Below, piece after piece: positions 17,184 to 28,900 of a stretch of 64,000 nt of DNA. The stretch covers positions 11,785,218 to 11,849,217 of the forward strand of contig OZ020514.1 in the NCBI GenBank assembly GCA_963971425.1, written 5' to 3'. Positions within the stretch are counted from its first letter, which is position 1. Each line of letters begins with the position of its first letter. Both the position numbers and the translations under genes were made by a program. The notes under the pieces are model-generated. The model saw only the letters and a list, made by a program, of their open reading frames with translations, was not told the DNA's origin and searched no databases. The DNA comes from Bryoerythrophyllum caledonicum. Its lineage: Eukaryota > Streptophyta > Bryopsida > Pottiales > Pottiaceae.

Positions 17184-17464
17184 TGTTGAGATAGCCTAAA
17201 ATAGCCTAGCTACTCTTACTTAAACTCCCAGGTCCACTGTAGTTAGGCGGTATTTATGAGACTTACCTACCTAATTAGGATAGGTAAGTAAACTTACCTA
17301 CCTAATTATGGCAGTCTTGATTACATCGCCCACTACTGAATTAGGTGGCTGATTGGCTATTAATGCCACCTAACCACCTCTTAAGTATATAAGAGCTGAC
17401 CTCACCCGGTCAGAGCTCTCTTTCATGTGGACATGGTGGTGTTGTATATTGTCCTCTCCTAACA
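17184..17464 (+). repeat. 3' LTR of the Copia element
   Basis: 281 bp, identical to the 5' LTR except A at 17,230. Followed by the GTCAA target duplication. Confidence 0.97.
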
Positions 17465-18123
17465 GTCAAAAAGAAGTTCTTGTCTTTAGTGAAAAATAGC
17501 ATACCAACCCAAGTCAAACATTTTCACACATTGTCACTCATTGTCGGGCAAGGTACCAAAAAAACTTCTTCTTTTCCACATAAAACCTAGAGATCTTCAT
17601 ATTTTTCACTTTTTATTTTTTCCACAACAATATGTACTGTAAACCTTCTTATCGACCATTCGGATTATCAATTGAAAACATATTAAGTTCAAAAAAAATT
17701 AAAGTGTGAATTAACGAATTTTGAGCCTCCACTCCTTGCACACTTGTTTTGAATATGCTACACCCCGTCTCTACCTCTAAAAATTGGTGTGTAAGGAGCT
17801 AACATCATGCTTAACAAGATGGTAATAGATTTAGACCTTGTGTAGTGAAAATTTTTGACACCAAGTGAAGTCAAAGTCTGCTGATCCACTAAACGCAGGG
17901 AAGAAAATGAACCATTTGCTTGACTTCAAACACTATAATCTTTCAATCCGTGCGGTCAAAGTTTATGAAATTTTGTACATGTATTACTTAATAAGCCTTT
18001 ATTGAGATCCTACGGTCAGAACTGAAAATAAAAGTTTTTGTTTCCTTCTTTATCCATTGTACTAGAATCCAACAATTTTGAAGTGTTTTTGGTGTAAAAC
18101 TGCCTTGGTCCTTTAGGGGTTAA

Positions 18124-18564
18124 CTCCTTGTACACCAAATTTTAGAGGTAGAGAAAGGGTGGAGCATATTCAAAAAGGTTGTATGAAAAGTGGAGGATCA
18201 AAAAGTGCCAATTCACGTTTTGATTTTTGGGATCAAAATATGTTTTAGAATGCTAATCCAAACGGTCAATAAGAAGGTTTACACCACATCTTGTAATTGA
18301 AAAAACAAAAAGTAAAAAATATGGTCAAAAGTTTTATGTGAAAAAATAGACGTGTTTTTGGTTGCTTTCCTCACAATGTGTGGCAATAAGTGAAAATGTT
18401 TGACTTGAGATAAAATGCATTTTTCCCACTAAAGACAAGAAATGTTTTTTGACATTATGAAAGGCCATAATATTACTTCCTAGTATTCAAAATCTCCAAT
18501 TTACTAGTGTCCTAGCAAAAGTTTTTGGAGTAGCCCGACATGCCTGCACTCCACAATTCTTTCC
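18124..18564. repeat. Continuation of the old TTAA-type repeat R0
   Basis: It starts CTCCTTGTACACC and matches the middle and end of the 47.5-48.5 kb copy (AGCATATTCAAA...AAAGTTTTTGGAG...). Together with 11,690-11,997 it forms one copy split by R1. It is lost at about 18,560, where R4 begins. Confidence 0.65.
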
Positions 18565-19374
18565 TAAACCCCAAAAGGACCAAGACATTTTCCCCTCAAA
18601 ATCACTCCAAAACTGCCATTTTCAGCGCATTCAACACGAAATGATGCAAAAAAAAATTCTGAAAATTTTACCATGAGATCTTGTACTAGAGTTGTATGAG
18701 AGTGTGTGGTGAAAATTTTGGTAAGTTTGACAGCACATATTGAAAGATATGAGCCTTTGAAGTGAGACATAATCTCTTTTTGAGGTCATACTAAACACCT
18801 TCAACAAACTTCGACCACCTTCTATGGCAACTTTTTGCAAGACGGGCCGTGAATTTATTATGTTAACTTGAAAAGGATTATGTTAGGCACATGTGCACCA
18901 AATTTTAGAAGTAGAAGAGGTGTAGAAGATGTCCTAAAAAATCCTCCAATGCAACTATGTGCTGAGAATCAACAATTCACTTTATATTTTTCATATATCA
19001 TATCCTTCTCAAATTTTTGAAATGATTCGTACGATAGATGCAAAGATCTCAATTTCCTTTCCAAGAGGACATTTTTTTTCTTTTAAATGGACAAAAACTC
19101 AAATTTCTATTGAATTTAGAAGTTATTAAAGTTTAGTGACAATATTTGTGATATGTCACACTAAACTGTTGCACTATTTGTATATGTAAGTGAAAATAAA
19201 TTGTAACTTTTGAACCGTAAGTCGGAATTCTACGAAATTTGTGTCTACGCAAAGCTAATCAAAAGTTGTCCAATCAATTAAAAATCTCAGAAAATAATGC
19301 CTAGAATTGAGAACGTGGTACCTTACCAAAACTCAAAATGTCCCCCAAGGGGACTTTGGTCCTTTAGGGGTTTA
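18565..19374. mobile_element. Related TIR element R4 (810 bp) with a different interior
   Basis: The ends TAAACCCCAAAAGGACCAAG and the inverse of TAAACCCCTAAAGGACCAAA resemble the R1/R3 termini, but the interior is unlike theirs. It may be a sister family sharing ends. The flanking tetranucleotide is TAAA/TTTA instead of TTAA. Confidence 0.5.
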
Positions 19375-19799
19375 GGTGGCATAACATTTTTCTATAAGTC
19401 TAATGAGAATAAAAATGACACTCCCACATACCTGAGGATTGCTATCTTGTGAGCAGAAAATGGTGAGCGGCGAGCATTGAGCATCAAATTTAGGGTATAA
19501 TATTTGAATTTAGGGTTTAGTGTCTATAATTTAGGTTTTTATTGTGTAGTAAAGGTAATACTTTCATTTTTTTTGAAGAAAAGTACAAAATAGTTATTTT
19601 TCTTCTATTTATTTTTTACTCACCGCTCGCCGCTCATTGTTCACCGCTCACAAGATAGCATCGCTCCCACATACCTCTTGTCTTCTAGCATCTCTATACA
19701 AAATTTCAAGAATTGCAAATGTAAATTGCCATTATGGGAACGTGCCTGAGATTTGCAAAAGCCCACCTCAGGACATTTAGAGGTTAAAGTGCAGGTTAA
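19375..19799. other. AT-rich DNA, no gene seen
   Basis: Contains a small inverted pair, TATCTTGTGAGC (about 19,443) and GCTCACAAGATA (about 19,645), around AT-rich sequence, possibly a small inverted-repeat element of ~215 bp. Confidence 0.4.
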
Positions 19800-20628
19800 A
19801 GTGCAGGTTGCACTAAGGTACTGTGACACTTTCACACCAAAAACACTTCAAAATTGTTAAATTCAAGTGCAATGAATAAAGAAGGAAACAAAAATTTTAA
19901 TTTCTAGTTTTGACCGTAAGATCTCAAACACGACTTATTAAGTGACATACTCACAAAAGTTAATAAAATTTGACTGCACGGATTGAATGATTATAGTGTT
20001 TATAGTCAAACAAGTGGTTCATTTTCTTCCCTGCGTTGAGTGGATCCGCAGACTTTGACTTCACTTGGTGTCAATTATTGCACTACAGAAGGTCCAAATC
20101 CATTACCATCGTATTAAGCATGATGTTAGTTCCTTTGACACCAAATTTTACAAGTAGAGGAGGGGTGTAGCATATTCAAAACAATTGTTCAAGGAGTGGA
20201 CGTTCAAATATTGCCAATTTGCGTTTTAATTCTTTGTGAAATTAATATGTTTTAGATTGATAATCTGAATAATCAATTAGAAGATTTACACAAAATACTC
20301 TTGTGCAAAAAAATTAAAAAAATTAAAAAATGAAGATCTGTAAGTTTTATGTGAAAAAGAAGAAGTTTATTTGGTGCCTTGCCCGACAATGTGTGACAAT
20401 GTTTGACTTGGGTTATCATGCTATTTTCCACTAAAGACAAGAATTTTCTCTAACAATATGAAGGGAAAATATATTACTTGCTAGTATCAAAAATCTCACA
20501 GCCAACAGAGTGTCATAGCAAAAGTTCTTGGACGTGCCCGAAGTGCCCGCTCTCCCCATTAGAAATCCAAAACCCTATAACTTCTTCATTATATGTCGGA
20601 TTCAGGAAAAAAAATTGCTCTCCCACAG

Positions 20629-20718
20629 AGGTCCTTCTACAGTAAAAACTTCAAAGTGGAACATCGGAAATTGAGGTCCTTCTACAGTAAAAACTTCAAA
20701 GTGGAACATCGGAAATTG
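20629..20718. repeat. 45-bp perfect tandem duplication inside R2
   Basis: The block starting AGGTCCTTCTACAGTAAAAA occurs twice in a row (20,629 and 20,674). Confidence 0.95.
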
Positions 20719-20742
20719 ACACCACAGGAACGTGCCCAGGCC

Positions 20743-20961
20743 CCTCGTTGGGAGTTACCTAAGGTGGGCCCCATCTTATTTGCATGGGGTCATTTTTATG
20801 GCCCTCTTATTGTGGGGGGTCCAGAGGCTTTTTTTGGATTTTTTGGGACAAATTTGGAGCCTACATAAATTGTTTACCCTCCCTTGCTATAATTAGGGCC
20901 CCATCCAAAAACAAAATAGGGCTAGGTTTGGCCCCACCCCCTCGGGTAACTCCCAACGAGG
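20743..20961. mobile_element. 219-bp MITE-like element, solitary copy
   Basis: The ends CCTCGTTGGGAGTTACC and GGTAACTCCCAACGAGG are perfect 17-bp inverted repeats. The interior matches three copies at 62.7-63.4 kb. It interrupts R2, so it is younger than R2. There is no coding capacity. Confidence 0.8.
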
Positions 20962-21028
20962 TAGGCATAGGAACGTGACCGAACTTTTCAAAAAGCCCAT
21001 TTTTGACACTTGGTCCTTTCGGGGTTAA

Positions 21029-22414
21029 AGTACAAGTTGTAGCATTTTCTGTTAATTTTAAAGAAACTGATTCCGGGATCGCTGAGGTGGGCTTCCGGGG
21101 GGCAAAAAGTACTTGAAAAAAAACTTAGTGGCTCCGAATGGAAAAGCGCGGTGGGCCCGGAGAAAATATCTGCAAAACGCGGGTTACTTTTAGCAGAAGG
21201 CAATCTGCAGAAGGCGCCCCATCTTCCGCCACGTAAAGCCCTGGGCGGCCGCGGCCGGCCACCACGTTGCGGTCCTGGAACGCGCCCGCCGCGCGTTCCC
21301 TCGCGTTTCGATGCCCGGTGCGCGCACATATATACACTCGCTGCGTCCGCCTCACTCGCACCCGCATTCTTGCGTTGCCAGTTGGCGACCCCGGTCGGGA
21401 CACTTGTGCTCGCCGAAGATCTTTCTAGCATCCGACGTGGTTTTGACATTCCCTGGTCGCACACTTGTGCAGCCAAACTATCTGCTTTTGACTTCCACCG
21501 TAGTGGAAACTACTTAAGCCAGTAGCGGGTGCAGTGGCCGGACACTTGTGATGGGAGGTGTAGCTGTTGGTTCTGATGGTACGTGGTGAGGAGGTGAGTT
21601 ATCTCTCGCTAGTTTTCGACTCTCAGTGTTGGACCTTGGAGGGAGGCTGGGTCGAGTTGAGAGAGCGAGGAGGTTGCCGATCGACTATCTGGGTTGGTGA
21701 GTAGGAGGTCTGTCAGTGTTTTGTTTGAGACGTCGTAGTTTGTTCGGAGAGAGAGAGCGACGTTTTGGGCGGACTGGGATGAGTGGTGAAGGTTCGTTTT
21801 TCGTTGCTAGACTTGCCGGGAATACTGCTGATCGTCCGACAAAGTTTCGAAGCTGGAACGTGATTCGCGGTCAGTCGACTCGTTTCTCGGATCTAGCTAG
21901 AGCGCTGACAGCGGCAATCGTAGACTGAATCGATTCAATGTATACGTCAACCGCTACGGTGGAATGAATCGGACAGCCTCGATGATGTTCTCCGGGGTTT
22001 CTCGATGATGCTCCCCGACGTTTCTCGAACCTTGTCGAACCTTCCGGTACCGAGGTCTGTATGCAGTTCTACGAAGTGAAATCGAATGCAATCTCTCGAA
22101 ACCCAATCGAGAAAGTTCGGAACCTTGAAGTTCAAGAAGGCGTCGGTAGTGGTCGCAATCGAGAAAGTTCGGAACCGTGAGCTCCAAGAAGGTGTCGGTA
22201 CTTGGAGTTCTTCTCTCCGGCACTTCGGCGCCTGTGAAAATCCGCCCACGGGCGAGAATTGAAGATTGTAATTCAGAGCTCACTAGAGAAAGCAAGATGG
22301 GAAAACCCGTCTGAAGAATCTTGCGAGATGGTTTCAGGTAGGACCGCCCTCCAAAATATCTAATGGTGGCGCCGTTGTGATTCACCGACAGAAGTCTACA
22401 GTAGCGGGTGTGAA
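21029..22414. other. 5' flank of the DOG1-domain gene; no gene identified
   Basis: GC-rich from about 21,130 to 21,480, perhaps a promoter or CpG-rich leader, followed by AG/TG-rich sequence. ORFs here have no recognisable features. A tandem repeat lies at about 22,095-22,205. Confidence 0.4.
22095..22205. repeat. Two-unit tandem repeat upstream of the DOG1-domain gene
   Basis: AATCGAGAAAGTTCGGAACC followed by a GAAGGYGTCGGTA-like block occurs twice about 55 bp apart, with related TCTCGAACCTT motifs just upstream. Confidence 0.6.
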
Positions 22415-23491
22415 ATGGAGGGCGATACTGCGGAAGAAAGCGGCGATCGCGACTGGCGGTGGTGGATGGGCTGCCAGCCGCACATCCGTGCGCTCCGCGA
22501 TACCATGCACTCCGCCCAGGCTGTGAACTCCAACCGCGAGGTCGAGTATCTGCTACAGAAGTGTGTCTCGCTCTACATTGCTGAGATTCGCCGCACCTCC
22601 GCCCTGGACGAGGAAAAGATGTTCCTCGCCATGAGTTCGGGTACATTCTTTTCCCACTTCCAAAGATGAAGATGGTGCCCACTGGTTGTGCAGGCCCACT
22701 GACTGAGTACTGTTGTTTGATTTTCTTCATCAGGAGGGAGGATTACGGCGATGGAGTCGTTGTTCGTGTGGCTGGGCGGGTGGCGGCCCACGTCCGCGCT
22801 CCTGCTCGTGTACTCGCTCATGGGCGTGCAGCTGGAGGACGAGATCCGCAACTTCGGCTTCGGCCTGCGCGACGTGACCCAGACCTCCGCCGTCCTCTCG
22901 CACCGCCAGCTCACCAACCTCACCAACGTCCAGAAGTCCACTCGCGACGTCGAGAAAAAGCTCTCCAAAAAACTCGCCCACATTCAGGTAACTATCAATA
23001 CTTTGGCAAGTGATCAGTCGAAGAGCCGTAACGCACTAGAGTCTTACACTGAAGCGCTATGGGTCTCGCAGATGCTTGTGAGCGACCAGGACGTGGTTGC
23101 AGCGGCGCTACGAACGACTTCGACAATGCAGGTAGACTCTTCGTCCTCGTCGTCGTCGTCGACGACTTCGACAAGCTGTCCTACTTCATCTTCTTCTTCT
23201 TCTTCTTCTACTTCTAGAGCTTCTTATTGTGATGAGATGAGAGGTGTGTTGAGGCCGCGCATGTCGCGGATAAAGAAACTGGTGCTGCAGGCGGACCAGC
23301 TGCGGCTGCACACGGTCCACCAGCTGTTTCTGGTCCTCACGCCTGTGCAGGTGGCGCGATTCGCCATAGCCGCGTTCGAGCTCGCCTTCATGGTGCGCGA
23401 GCTCGGAAAGGAATCGCACACCCCTCGTGATGAACCTAGTCACACTCCGCAATCTGATCCCGAGAGTATTCAACCCGGTAGCTCGAGCTAG
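22415..23491 (+). CDS. DOG1-domain protein (DELAY OF GERMINATION 1-like)
   Basis: Two clear exons: 22,415-22,640 and 22,734-23,491 (about 327 residues as read through). The DOG1 signature is visible: WWMGCQPHIRALRDTM near the start, a helix with VEYLLQKCVSLYIAEIRR, then FVWLGGWRPTSALLLVYSL. These domains occur in DOG1, in related ABA/seed-dormancy proteins and in TGA bZIP factors; no bZIP is seen here, so it is the DOG1-only type. The C-terminal part has two poly-Ser runs (23,138-23,220) and a predicted-helical stretch PVQVARFAIAAFELAFM. An 84-bp segment (22,988-23,071) starts GTAACT, ends TCGCAG and is in frame without stops, so it may be a facultative intron; splicing gives about 299 residues. 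Dormancy itself should not be assumed for a non-seed plant. Confidence 0.85.
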
Positions 23492-25941
23492 ATCTAGATC
23501 AGCCTCACGATTGATGTGCCTATCAGTCTCGTAACTACAATTAGGTTCACTAACAGCAACTTCTATATGATTTGCTATATATATCTCTAGTTTAGGAACG
23601 TTTGTTGATGCAATTATACATCTTCATCAGAGGTGGGAAATAGGTTGGTTCCCGTTGAACAGGTCTCATTTTCAGATTCTCTAATTCCAGAGGTAGCGTC
23701 GGCGGCGATGGGATGCTTTCTTCCAAGGTCGTTCTCTTCACAGAAGGCGTGATGAGGGTAAGCACATCAGAGCAGTTTTCATTGTTTAGAATTGCATTCG
23801 TGTTCTCTTCAAGCTTTCACGACGTCACTGGAGTTGCTCTCTTTTGAATCCTGAGTATTTTGTTGCTGGATGCCTTCATTTTTATCAAGTTAAATTCTAC
23901 TTCACCTTCGTGTTTGAGAGCTTTGACCGGTTGAGCATCTCTCTCTCTCTCACAGGAAGGTGATGCAAGGATTCTTCAAGGGAGGTTACTTCTCGGTTGC
24001 TGATTTTTGGATCGAAGGAGGATGGCCGCCTGAGGTGCCGATCGAAGCAGTGAAGACGACATGCTGTTCAGTACAGACAGACATTGTTCACCCGCCAAGA
24101 GCGTCGTGGTGTTGACAGCAATTTTGTGATCCACAGACTGTGCTGTAATATGCTTGAGGTGATTTAGATACAAGGTTCACACAGTCTCAGCTGTGATGTA
24201 GTTGAGGTGATTTAACTAAGGTGGTAATTGGAAGCACAGTGTTGGAATTATTGGGCTCTGTAGTGTAGAGGACAGTCACTGACAGTGATTATATATATTC
24301 CACACAGAGACATGACACTTTGGAATCTTCACTTCATTGAATATTAGCAGGTGATTTGGGGTAGAAGATTTCCTATTCAAAAGATGTGAGTTTTGAAGCA
24401 TCCAAGTGGCAAGTGGTTGGGCTTGTAACCAACCTCTAACCAGATTCACTGCCAGCTGCAGCCTTGTGGTTTGTCACTTTCTATTTTAAGTGTTTTCGAA
24501 TTGGGCCAATCTGGTCACAAAAGACAAGAGAAAGCATCCTTTTCTGCATAATGCTCGAGTGAAGAGGGACACTTTCTGACTGAGCCGGAGCAACAGTCTT
24601 GTTGAACAAGATTCACTTTGAGCTGACGCCACAATCATGCGTTGAGAATCCGTATATAGAGTTTTTTTTGGTGTTTTTTTGTATTTTTGTTTTTGAAGGT
24701 TTCGAAAAAGTATGCTTCCCTGCCAGTGAGCTTTGTTGAGCTAAAGTGTTGCAGGACTAGAGTACTACGATTTTAGTGTTAGGCACACCTTTTTGAATCA
24801 TAAATGCTGTAAGGTCTTACTCTTGATGAGTATTATTACCGACTATGTTTACAATGATCCTCCACTTTTAATACTGTACGCAAGTGGTCACTTTTATATC
24901 ACAGTACTTGTAGTGTAGTATAGTGGTCACAGACACTTGTCAAACAATTTTTTATTTTTTTTAATCTTAGTGATTTGGACACTATGGATATCAATAAGTA
25001 TCAATGGGTATCACCTATGCATTACATGGGTAACACCTAGGCATTACGTGGGTAATACCTAGGTTTTACATGGGTGACGCCTTGGAAATATGCGGGTATC
25101 ACCTAGACAATTTTTTTGAAATTTCCAAACATTTTGGACAAAAACATTATATTTTCCAAATAAATTGGACACTCCATTTTGAAATAATTATGTACAAAAG
25201 TGACCACTATGTAGGGTACATTATATACATTCTAAGTAATATGGATCATCTACACTAATTTACATCCAGCACATGCATTTCAAATTTTGAGAGGGTTTTC
25301 ATTTTCAAGCAAATGCCACTCAAAGATTGCAAGTAAATTTCCCAAACAGTGTAGGAATTCGAACTACTCAGATCCTGAGTACATAGAGTGAACGGTGGAG
25401 TGAAAAGCACTTCACTGATGCATATCGGAGTTGATACAACATCTCAGTGACAAGCATCACAATTTGTAGAGCTCAAAAACAAACCGCTACAAAACTTCAC
25501 AAATATGCATACAAACTCTTGCAACACCAATCTGTTCAAATGGTATATTTATTGCAACTGCCATGAATTACCACAAGTTGAGCCATATGGTCTCAAAATC
25601 AACACGTCCACTTCCGTTCTTGTTCCGTGCCCATATGCTACACAGCTAAGTTCACAAACCTCCCAAACCAAGAATCTAACATAAACAACTTGACATCTCC
25701 CATGCCTACAACTCTAAAAACCCAAATTCAACAACTCTTTAACACTCAAAAAAACAAATAAACAAGACTGCCTCACAGTCCACTTCTACAACCCTGGAAA
25801 GGTCAATACCTGACATTTGGTTAATCCCAAAACCAAAGGCCATGACAAGCCGCCTCCTCCAGCGATGCCAATAAACCACAAACGTGCATGGGTCAAAATG
25901 GAGGTCCCATTAGAAGGCCACATACCTGGAAGTTAGCGCAC
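23492..25941. other. Spacer, inner-right part: no gene; one direct-repeat array
   Basis: The 3' flank of the DOG1 gene is followed by AT-rich sequence without recognisable coding. About 24,985-25,105 holds degenerate units of CATTACATGGGTAACACCTA, the same family and orientation as at 11.08-11.56 kb. The matching sequence after the array (AATAATTATGTACAAA) is also shared. Confidence 0.55.
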
Positions 25942-28900
25942 TAACTTGTTAACATGGACTGCACCATTTTCACACCATCCATCAACAAGACCACCACATG
26001 ACCACAACCCCGTCTCAACACACCACTGGTGTCAAACGGGGGACCTGAGCATATTCCTCAGGCCACCCTTCATCGGACGCGTTCATCCACATCAAAACAC
26101 TCCCTTCCGTGTCTAACACACCGCAATCAAAGGGCCTGTCAATCGTCCATGCTTTCTCATCCTCATCGGACCTCTTCCTACATCTCTTCCGTCACACTTG
26201 TACACGTGCTGGCTTACACCCAAACACCTCACACATCTCAATACCGGACTCTCTTCTTCCGGCTCTCCAATTCACTGCTCTCGTCCTGCACAACGCCACC
26301 CACCACATCCAACACCAACTTCAACAACACACCTGCGCAAACAAACACGTCCACTGCTGTCCTGCAACCTTCCAACTACGCCTCAAAGGTGCACCCAACA
26401 AGAAACGTTCAACCCAAACAATTACCACTTCCACCACCCACACACAGACCACCACCTCCATCCCAAATAACGCCAAACAACCCCACCCTCTACACCACAT
26501 CAACCATAGTACCTTGCTCTCCAAACTATCAAAATTGTCGAGTAACGGCATAGCACTGTCGTCTCCTCCTCCCCCGTCCACCTCCATCCGGACACTATCT
26601 GCTGCCATCAACTCTGGTTGCACCTGCAAATCGACCATACACAACCCAAACCCAACCTCCCGTTCAAACACCATCCCCACCACAAAGATACCCACTCCTC
26701 ACCCATATCCAACGCACCGCACTCCACGTCCTCGCCACAGACACAGCGCATCCAGAACCTACTCCACCACCATACTCCTCTATAACCCCTACCACATACT
26801 CCCCATTGCCAACCATCCATCATACTCTCACATCCCCTCACTTACCTCCTCGCCCACCTCCGTTTCACCGCCCGTCGCTGCTGATTCCGTCAGACACTTC
26901 GCATGCACGATCGGACCCAGAGCGGAGCTGTCCATCCCCTCATACGAACCGCCCGCAGCCACATTCATGTACACCGCCCCCTTGTACATCCACTCGTCTT
27001 TCTCATCGCTGTAGAAGTCATCGAATGGCTCCCCACACAGCGCGCACACGCCCTGGTTGTAGTCCGCCGGAACCGCCACATTCTCGCCCTCGTCCACCTT
27101 CGCCACACCTGCTGCACCCACCTCCGCCGCGAAGAAGCTCGGGGCCGACTCCGTCGTCGACGCACCTGCACCGCTCAGCCAGTTCTTCTCGCTCACAAAC
27201 CACTTCCGCGACACCTTCTTCTGCGACTTCTGCCGACGGTTCCGGGACACGTGCCAGTCCATGTGCTTGCTGTGCGCCTCCTGCTCCAGAAACCGAAGCC
27301 CGCACGTCTTGCACTGCCGCGGAAAATCGCTGTACAGCGCGTCCAGCACCACCTCGTGCCTCTCCTTCAGGATCTCCGCCCGGAACTCCGTCCCGATCGC
27401 CTCCTCCTTCACCACCACAAACTCGCTGCTCCTACCCGTATCTGTCCCCACACTACCTCCCACAGGAACCACCGACGACACCAGAGCCGTCGAGAATGAA
27501 AACGTCTGTACGCTCGTCGCCGCAACACCGCCTGGATTGTAGAACGTCTGACTCGCATCCCCTACATTCATGCCTCCCCCCACATTCATCCCCACCGCTT
27601 GAACGCTCGTCGTCCCCGCACCCGACCCCGAGATCAACCCCTGCGCCACCAGAGACTTGAACAGGGTGTCGTACTGGTTCATCCCCGCCGCCCCGCCAAC
27701 GCCGTTCACTGTCAGGGCCGACGCTGGGGGCGGACCGGGAGGAAGCGGCGGCTGGCTCAACCGACCCTGCTGCACACTCGAGTACCCCATCGGACCCGCC
27801 ACCACCTGCGTCGGGTACTGTCCTCCCTGTTGTACCGCCGGGTTGTACATTCCCGTCTGCACAAACGCTGGCGGTGGCCCATTCGGCAGCGGCGGCACGG
27901 ACTGGACCATCTGACCTCCCACCACACTCTGCGCCACACTTTGAGACACACCCACCGACTGTTGCTGCTGCTGTTGCATCTGATTCTGGGGCCCTGGCAG
28001 CTGCTGGACCAGCTTCAACAGCTCAGAGATGGCGCTGGGGTTCAGAGCCAGCACATCGGATTGCCCATTCGCCACACCGGACGCCGCTCCCAAACCCTGC
28101 TGGAACTCGTTCGCCTGGCCCTGCAATCCCACCACTGCGCCTGAACCCTGTTGCGAGAACGCGCTCACCATGCCTCCACCCACCTGTCCCCCCTGTTGCG
28201 ACATGCCTGCAATCGAACCACCCCCGCCACTCATCGAAAACATCGGCACCTGGCATGCTGCGCCGCCCGAACCCACTTGCGCCATACCCATCGACGACGC
28301 CACCTCGCGCGACGATTCGTCCTGCCTCTGCTGTTGTGCCAGTAGGGGTGCCAAGTTACCGAGTCCAAGTAGCCCAGAACTTGGCGGATAGCTTTGTCGC
28401 ACCCCATACTGACCCTGCCCACCTTGCCCGGGGAATGCTGCTGCACCTTGAGAGGACATCGGAAGAGACCCCAACTGCGGTACCACAGTAGACGACCCTA
28501 ACGGCATGCTGAAATTCACCCGATTCACCTGTTGCCCAGAGTACACAGAAAACGGTTACAAATATCATAAAAGCGGCTAGTATGACATTGCGGACAAAAC
28601 ATGCCGAGCTCAATAGTCTCATCTCTTCACTCCCCAAACGTCATCTCATGTGCTTCCAAAACAACCCAGAGAACGACGAACAATACCATGTCACTCTCAC
28701 AAAGAGCCCCTAACTAGACCACCTAAACACCACGCACAGGAGTAATCAACCCTTCAAGTCCAGGTAACCTCCACTGTGTTTACCTCTATGTCCGCCTCGG
28801 CCATAGACCGAGATACGGCAAGTCGACTCCGCTCCTCAGACTCCTGCCACCACACCATATTCAACCACTCAGCTCACTACAGCTCCACAGAACCATATCG

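Larger units (their letters stand above)
12297..17464 (+). mobile_element. Full-length intact Ty1/Copia LTR retrotransposon
   Basis: Two 281-bp LTRs (12,297-12,577 and 17,184-17,464) begin TGTTGAG and end CTAACA. They differ at one base by eye (G at 12,343, A at 17,230). A 5-bp target duplication GTCAA flanks the element (12,292-12,296 and 17,465-17,469). A primer-binding site follows the 5' LTR, a purine tract precedes the 3' LTR, and one long gag-pol ORF lies between. The single LTR difference implies a recent insertion. Confidence 0.97.
11998..18123. mobile_element. TTAA-flanked ~950-bp TIR element (R1), split by a Copia insertion
   Basis: Without Copia the element is 11,998-12,296 plus 17,470-18,123, about 953 bp. 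The termini are TTAACCCCTTAAGGACCA and the inverse of TTAACCCCTAAAGGACCA. It lies inside a related copy R0: the flanks GATGATA and CTCCTTGTACACC are contiguous in the other copies, separated there by a single TTAG (47,859-47,862; about 20,125). This shows duplication of a TTAA-type target. TTAA targets with CC...GG ends are the hallmark of piggyBac-type elements. There is no coding capacity, so it would be non-autonomous. The superfamily is inferred from the ends only. Confidence 0.6.
19800..21028. mobile_element. TTAA-type repeat R2, inverted relative to R1, carrying a MITE
   Basis: From about 19,830 (CACACCAAAAACACTTCAAA) the sequence parallels R3 at 47.5-48.5 kb and the reverse complement of R1. 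It ends GGTCCTTTCGGGG then TTAA at 21,025-21,028. The left terminus is degraded. It contains a 45-bp tandem duplication (20,629-20,718) and the MITE at 20,743-20,961. Confidence 0.6.
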
